A stretch of DNA of 64,000 nt from Chrysemys picta bellii (Eukaryota; Chordata; Testudines; Emydidae): positions 36,083,583-36,147,582 of the forward strand of contig NC_088797.1 in the NCBI RefSeq assembly GCF_011386835.1, given 5' to 3'. The notes beneath the pieces are model-generated. The model saw only the letters and a list, made by a program, of their open reading frames with translations, had not been told where the DNA came from and made no database searches. The position numbers and the translations under genes were made by a program. This document shows, one piece after another, positions 57,461-64,000 of this stretch. Positions within the stretch are counted from its first letter, which is position 1, and each line of letters begins with the position of its first letter.

Positions 57461-59926
57461 TACAATGTGTAGCAATGCAGTTTATTTGTAACAGCGCCCA
57501 AGTGGCTTTGACTCAGCTCCTCAATGGTTTGAAATCAATGAACATTAGGTACCTAAATACCTTTGAGGATCTGGACTCTTGTGACTTTAAAACCAAACAT
57601 TCTAGAGTAATCAGCATGTAAAGCATTGGAATCTAAGACATTAATACCTATTAATGATTAGTAAAATAAACATGTGCACATTGGAAATTTTTAATAATTT
57701 TGACACTGTGTGCTGTAGAATGATTAATTTCAAAGTCAATGCAAATCAACTGCTGTCAAATCACAAAACACACAAACAAATTATTTATGGTTAACATGGA
57801 AAGTAACAATGCAGAATAAATCTGACTTTAGTTTGATAGAAATAGTGGTTCGAAATGTTTTTTTATTTTAAAAGTTGTCTGATGGGGGGGAAGTTTTCAC
57901 TCACAGCAACACCAGGAACAATAAACCAAGCAGAAAACAGGAATTCTGCCAAAAAAAAAATTTTTTCCAAAAGATTACTTGTCCCACTTATACCGGGTTT
58001 CCAGCAAGTCAGCTCAGAGGTACTACTGGAAATTGGCCAAAATGTGGGGAAAGTGTGCCTGTCCTGTTAAGATATGAACCTTTTATTATATTTAGAGTTT
58101 TCTGTAGTTCTGTATTACAATTTGAATTGCTAGACTACATTACTCATTAATATGATGATAATTCTGAGTCAAATTAGTGAAAACTCTAGTACTATGATAT
58201 GAATTCAGTAATGGTTCAAAGGATGTTACAGTGATTCAATGAAAAATACAAATACAAAGAAAATGGACCATTGTGTTATAAGAGATCCATTTACTGAGAA
58301 CCACTTTCAACCTTGGACACATAGGAATAAGTAGTAAAGTATTCGCTATGCAGTTCCTGAATGAATTCAAACTGGGTTCATAAGATTTAACCATTTCATT
58401 GTTTATATATAAAGCCTGCTCTGCTCTTTCAGCAGCTCTTTCAGGTAATATGAATTTGTAACTGATTATCTGGTTTAGACTGCGGAGTAATACGTGGAAG
58501 GAGAATTAAAGATAAGCCCCTACTGAGAGGCTTTAAGGACAGGACTCTAGTTATCAGATTCTTACAGTGGAATATCCAGGTTATAACACCTCAGCACATT
58601 TAAGTCATCAGGCCAAATTTTCTGCTGGTGGCCAATATACTCACTCCACAATGGTCCATTTTCCCTCTCTAATGTAAGGTTAACTTTATAGATGGTCTCA
58701 AGCACACTGCTGAATTTTGGGGCAGCTGGGAGTCAAGTCATAACTTCTCAACTTGGGCCAATCTATTGAAGGCAGGGTTTCTACGTTCAAATGTTTTTTG
58801 GTCCAGAGAAGGCAAATCATGCAATGCCATATTGGTACCAATGTGAGCATGGGATGTCCTATCACGCTACAGTAAGGCTGATAAGTCGGGAGGTTAATAA
58901 AGGAATAGAGAGCCTCTCACCTCTAGGTTATCAGTTTGAAAACCAGTGCAGCTGTGTAGTGACCAAGAGTTGTTACCATCTACACTGACCTACCTGAAAC
59001 TGGAATTTCCACTGGAACGGTTTCCCTTTCCAGTTCCCTTCAGGGGGCGGGGAGGAGGGGTAAGGAAGAGTGTCCTACATTCCTTATTCCCTCCAAACCC
59101 AATACAAACAATAAGCACTAACGGGCACTTTTGTTCATAATCTCAGTAAAGCAATCAAGCACTAAATCTTACAGCTGGTCTCTCCAAGTCAAGATTGAAG
59201 CAGATTGGTGAGAGCAGTGTCAAGCGATACACACTGCAGTCACCTGTCCTTCAGAGTATCTAAAACACTTTACTCACTAAGGGTGTCAGTCTGACCCCCG
59301 TAACAGCACTAAAATTTACCTCAGCTTCCACAATAAAGTATCCCTCAGGCTGCATTCAAAGATGTATTGTGCTTATATATTTTCACTCTTATATTAAAAT
59401 GACTAATGATACTTGTGTAGCAACCACATATTTATAGTTGTTGCACCAACATATTAAACATGACAAATGGAGCTGGATAGCTCAGTGAATATCACACAGT
59501 GAGACTTGCCAGTGCAGTATAATGTTCGCCATATGCTATCCATTGTTTCCTGCCTCTCAAATATAGCATATGAGCAGGCTCACTTCTCAGGCATAACTTG
59601 ACCTTCCAAAGAGAGGCCACAAAGTTTGTTTTTTGAAGTGAGTAGCACAAAACTAGCTGTACTTTATATCCAGCATGCCTAATAAATCCTTTAGTGGTGC
59701 ATTATCTATTAGTGGATCTAGGAACTGCAGCTTCTCAATCCCTTCCTGCATGGTCATCTTCGCTGACCTGGCTCCTTTCATTAGCTTTCAAAAACACTCC
59801 AGTTTCCCTGAAAAGAAAACCTCTTGACTCCACTTGTCTCCATCTCCAACCTCCCCTTGCTGTCTACTTTATCCTCTTTCACTTTATCTCATTTGATCCT
59901 ACCTGGAATCCCTGCAGTTCCATTTT
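57461..59926. other. Non-coding DNA, no gene seen
   Basis: No exon was recognised. The part from about 59750 is C/T-rich and may be an older LINE fragment into which the CR1 at 59937 inserted. Confidence 0.4.
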
Positions 59927-59936
59927 AGCCTAAGAT

Positions 59937-60575
59937 AGACTCATAGACTTTAAGGTCAGAAGGGACCGTTATGATCATCTGGTCTGACCCCCTGCATGCT
60001 GCAGGCCACAAAACCGTCCCTACCCTTTCCTTGACTCTGCTGATGAAGTCCCCAAATCCTGTGTTTTAGTAACTTCAATTGGCAGAGAACCCTCCTGCTA
60101 GCGATCCCTGCCCCATGCTGCGGAGGAAGGCGAAAAACCTCCAGGGCCTCAGCCAATCTACCCTGGAGGAAAATTCCTTCCCGACCCCAAATATGGCGAT
60201 CAGTAAGACCCCGAGCATGTAGGCAAGAATCTCCAGCCTGACCCTTGTTAGCCATTATACTATTTACCTACCATTGCTCGGTATTCCTCAGCTAATATGT
60301 TTTACCATTAAACCATTCCCTCCATAAACTTGTCTAACTTAATCTTAAAACCAGACAGGTCCCTCGCCCCCACCGTTTCCCTCGGAAGGCCGTTCCAATA
60401 TTTCACCCCTCTGACGGTCAGAAACCTTCGTCTAATTTCAAGCCTAAACTTCCCTACGGCCAGTTTATATCCATTCGTTCTCGTGTCCACATTAGTACTA
60501 AGCTGGAATAATTCCTCTCCCTCCCTTGTATTTATCCCTCTGACATTTTTAAAGAGAGCAATCATATCCCCCCTC
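59937..60575 (-). mobile_element. CR1 LINE 3' end, minus strand
   Basis: Minus-strand translation gives TNGYKLAVGKFRLEIRRRFL and GVKYWNGLPRETVGA, the end of a CR1 ORF2. The 3' tail follows to 59937. A 10-bp duplication agcctaagat flanks the copy (59927-59936, 60576-60585). The copy is heavily 5'-truncated. Confidence 0.88.
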
Positions 60576-60585
60576 AGCCTAAGAT

Positions 60586-61426
60586 GATCTTCTGTCTCCT
60601 TTGCTATCTGCTGTCTGTGACACAGCTGTTCTCTCTTTGCCTTGGTCTTTCCTGGCTTTAGTGCTTTCTTGGTTCTCTTCCTCGCTCTCCAGCCACTTGA
60701 GATGATATTTCAATTTCCCTTCCCATTAATGATTCCTTTTCCCCCTCAGTTGGGTCCCTCAGAGTTCTGTCCCTAGTTCTCTTCTCCATTTACACTTTAT
60801 CTCTTGAGCACAACCTCTTATCTCTTATCCAGTCACAGCATTGTGTCCATGATCACTCTGACTCCTCCCCCTGTAGTCACTTTCACATCTCTAACTGATT
60901 TCTCATCCCACACACTCATATCAAGCTGGTTAAAGCCAAATTTATCTGCCCCCTTGAATTCCTCTGTTGGTAACCACTTTATCTTCCCAGTCACCCAGGC
61001 CCAGTCTCTCTCTTTGATGCCTCTGTGTCTTTCTGGAGAGAGAATACTTTCAGATGAAATATCTCATGTCACTCTTTTAAGCTGCTAAATCCTCTTTATA
61101 TTTTCCCTTTGTTGACTAACTATCGGTTTCCGCCCGCCCCAAATAAGCTTCCTTGGGATCCATACCAGATAGGTCTCTACTTCTGCACCGGAGGGGGGAG
61201 AGGGGGAGCGAGAGAGCACCCAAGCATTGAATGAAACACACAGTCATGTCTGTTTTGTTCAGCTGGGCAAAATGTGTCTTACACTTGTTCCAAAGAAAGG
61301 GTGCATATCCTGTATAATCCTAAGGTGTTTGTGTATAACTGCTTTGGGAACTCAGCCCTTCGTGGAGACAAACTGTGTTGTGGAGACAGCAACTAGTTTA
61401 AATACATCTTATGCTGTTATTGTAGA
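60586..61426. other. Pyrimidine-rich non-coding DNA
   Basis: The C/T-rich character continues from the left of the CR1, suggesting one older repeat or LINE fragment interrupted by it (about 59750-61090). I do not recognise the family with confidence. Confidence 0.35.
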
Positions 61427-61503
61427 TAGGGTGACAGGATGTCCTGATTTTATAGGGACAGTCCCACACCCTGATTTTTCACACTTACTATCTGGTCACT
61501 CTA
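61427..61503. mobile_element. 77-bp TIR element
   Basis: It starts tagggtgacaggatgtcctg and ends tctggtcactcta, with gattttatagggacagtccc and gatttttcacactta inside. It is the uninterrupted relative of the element split at 42594/43973. Confidence 0.75.
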
Positions 61504-62952
61504 ATTATAGAAGGATGTCATGACTGACTGAAGAAGTTGCATCATGTCAGTGGGTGTGAGGCTTTTGGAATTTTTACAACTACTTTATGATTTCAATAAT
61601 TTATTCTCCACAACTGTGATTGTATTTACATTCATTTAAATGCCCCTTTTTGCGGCCAGTGCACTAGAGAGGGGCCTTAGTGTCATTGTGAGAGAATCAG
61701 GCCCATTTAGATCTTTCACTGGGTCTTATTAACTTCATTGACATTTGCTGCTCAGAGTTTGGATTGGATGTCAGAACAAATTGAACCCCACACATATGAA
61801 CGAAAATCCCTCCAATGACTGTATTTGAGCTTCACACAACTCTGCAGCAAAACCACCCAAATCTCACCCACAGGCTTGTACACCGACCGCTTCATGACCC
61901 AGAGAGCTTGGGTATTGTTTGTTTGTTTAAATATATCTTTTTGTGAAATTTATTAATTTACAGATCCAAAATTCTGCACTCATTTTTATTCCATGTAGAC
62001 CCATTGGCGTCAATGGGATTGCACTGGGCAAAAGGCAGAACAGAACCTGGGTTGCCATGCTAATGCGCACAGTTGTACCACATAAAGGAGATCCCAGTTA
62101 ATATGGACACCAAAGGCCTGATTCTCCTTTTACACTGGTAAGAATTGGAGTAACTCCACTATGAGAGAGATTGAAACCTCAAGGTTTGAGTTGCCCATCA
62201 AAAGCAACCTAGCCTCATAACATAGGGCAATGCCCACAATAAGTCAACATTCCAAAGGTGGCCATTTTCGCAAAAAGAATGAGCTCATGTGAGCAGCAGG
62301 GATGTAATCTCTCTCAGCGACTAATCCCCCACCATCCCAACTAAAACAATGGACTATTCATGAGGTCTCGGATTTTAAAATGACATTCAAGTATATTACC
62401 AATTTAAGCACTAAAAGAATAACTTAGATTCATTTCCATTATTTTAAAATCAACCTTAAAGAAAATATTTCTTTTGGCAGGAGAATGTTATTTATACTGG
62501 TAACATTTTTTCTCCTCAAATTCATAACAAAGGAAGAATGAAGACATTCTATGGAATACTGGGAGGGTGGGGGGGGGGACGGAGGCAAGTGCACATATGG
62601 GATATACAGGCATTAGACATTGGAGAGAAGGACAGAAGAGCCTTTTGAGTTAGTGAATGAGATGGACAGATATCCAAGATAGGACATTCGAGGCTAATGT
62701 CAGTATGCAGTAGAAACTATAACTAGAGTTTGTCAAAACACAGAATTTCCATCATGTGGGAAAATCTGAGTTCAGAATGTTTCCTCCTGAATGAGGACAA
62801 AGTCAAAATCTCAGAATTTTTCATTCCATTAAATATTCTAAACGTATTTCATTTCAACAAGGCAAAAGTGTTTCATTCTGACAATAATACAAACAAGTTG
62901 AAAATGTCTTGTCAAAAATTTGTAGATCAGCTCCAGCTGTAACCCTGAGCCA
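61504..62952. other. Non-coding DNA, no gene seen
   Basis: The segment has no recognised exon. A G run lies at 62566-62578. About 62725-62930 is an AT-rich decayed repeat like those at 23420 and 36140. Confidence 0.4.
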
Positions 62953-62968
62953 GTCAGTTTATTTCAGG

Positions 62969-63116
62969 TTTCAGAGTAGCAGCCGTGTTAGTCTGTGTCT
63001 GCAAAAAGAAGAACAGGAGTACTTGTGGCACCTTAGAGACTAACATTTATTAGAGCTTATGCTCTAATTAATTTGTTAGTCTCTAAGGTGCCACAAGTAC
63101 TCCTGTTCTTCTTTTT
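62969..63116. mobile_element. Palindromic Penelope-like insertion
   Basis: It is flanked by a duplication of 14-16 bp containing cagtttatttcagg (62955-62968, 63118-63131). After ttcagagtagcagccgtgtt, an arm (63003-63044, with acaggagtacttgtggcacc) is followed by its inverted copy at 63074-63116. The loop (63045-63073) is itself a small hairpin, tagagcttatgctcta. The arm is the same sequence that the Harbinger transposon interrupts at 8040. Confidence 0.65.
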
Positions 63117-63132
63117 TCAGTTTATTTCAGGT

Positions 63133-64000
63133 GCCCACAAATGACATGAGGCCCATTCCTTAAAAGGCTTCCTTATACGAGTAATTTTTACTTATGCATG
63201 TAGTCCCATGGACTGAATATGGCTACACACAAAAAGATTACTCGGGTGCATACGGTGCTGCAGGATCAAGGGCTTGCTTTTAAATGTTTTTACTGGAAAG
63301 AAGTATAGTCAATGTATAGATACAGTATAAAAATGGTATGATATACATGCACTAAAGGGGAAATTCACCCCTATAAAGTGGGCCAGCACAAAGCTTATGC
63401 ATCCCTTAATTCCCACTTGAACCCTACTTTGAGGATTTAAGAGCTGTTTAATTGGCAGACAGCCCTTTTCATCCTAAAGGAACTTATGAAATTATCTATT
63501 TCTATGGCAGGTTTGGAAATAATTGTCCTTCCCTCATGTGCTCTGTTGACTGGGTGGCATATAAAAACTTGTAGTGCCATAGCCCATAGTCTGTGAATAA
63601 ACAGAGCATCCAACCATGATATTAAATTTTTTTGAAGATCATTCAAAAAGGTGAAGTAATCTGGAAAGCACACACTATACAAGAAGTCTAAATGTGTTTT
63701 CATATGCTATATTCTTTTATACCTCTTATGTGTTAGCTTCAACTGCTGGCAGTCAAATTGGTAGCTGTCAGAATCACAAACAGCAGGAGAAAATGAGGAG
63801 GGAAAGATCAGTCTAAGAACACTACCCCTTAAATGCAAGAGAGGATGAAAAAATAACACTGGTCTACAATTTTTGAGAAGTCGTCTGCTTCAGAGATAAA
63901 ATGTGTTATTTATTATGTATTTTGATGTGCTGAATTCAAATATGACAATTAAAACAACTGATTGGCTACTGTTTCTAAGATATTTAAGTTTTTACATTTT
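63133..64000. other. Non-coding DNA, no gene seen
   Basis: No exon or repeat boundary is recognised up to the window end. Confidence 0.4.

Noticed and set aside
1..64000. CRISPR arrays, operons, bacterial promoters or plasmid features
   Set aside because: The tandem repeats seen are transposon minisatellites and microsatellites. Gene structure, splice sites and repeats are those of a vertebrate.

Overview
The window is vertebrate nuclear DNA, most likely from a cryptodiran turtle. The main pointers are a tRNA-derived SINE of the type common in turtle genomes (43552-43752), CR1 LINEs on both strands, several non-autonomous hAT elements with 8-bp target-site duplications (TSDs), Penelope-like tails, and genes read as exons rather than operons. 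Species cannot be fixed from the sequence alone.

Only one host gene is recognisable. The first coding exon of fibulin-2 (FBLN2) lies on the minus strand at 55232-56576. It encodes the signal peptide, a 22-cysteine N-terminal subdomain and a cysteine-free acidic, Ser/Thr-rich subdomain, and ends at a consensus 5' splice site. Everything to its left (1-55231) is then probably the following FBLN2 intron, because I saw no EGF-like or anaphylatoxin exon there. Everything to its right is 5' UTR, first intron or upstream sequence.

The intronic part is a dense nest of mobile DNA. From left to right: a TIR element (2195-2607); a CR1 (3808-5826, minus) split by a 713-bp hAT element; a Penelope-like element (8014-13176) split by a complete 4854-bp PIF/Harbinger transposon (8041-12894, TSD TTA); hAT elements at 17230-17918, 24108-24570, 24850-25071 and 49845-49956; a solo LTR (18380-19480, TSD gagct); an endogenous retrovirus (25907-33468) with two 444-bp LTRs that look identical; a SINE inside an LTR-like insertion inside a small TIR element (about 42594-43973); a CR1 (44300-45548, plus); two palindromic Penelope-like insertions with 11- and 14-16-bp TSDs; and a CR1 tail (59937-60575) flanked by a 10-bp TSD.

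Two systems deserve most attention. The Harbinger element looks potentially active. It has an intact 394-aa DDE transposase, an intact two-exon 350-aa SANT/trihelix protein, and a third 96-aa ORF with an excellent start context and its own poly(A) signal, hidden antisense in the SANT intron. The retrovirus has apparently identical LTRs, but most of gag and pol is missing and a second retroviral R-U5/primer-binding-site/gag start is embedded inside it. This suggests a chimeric, defective element copied recently by another virus's proteins.
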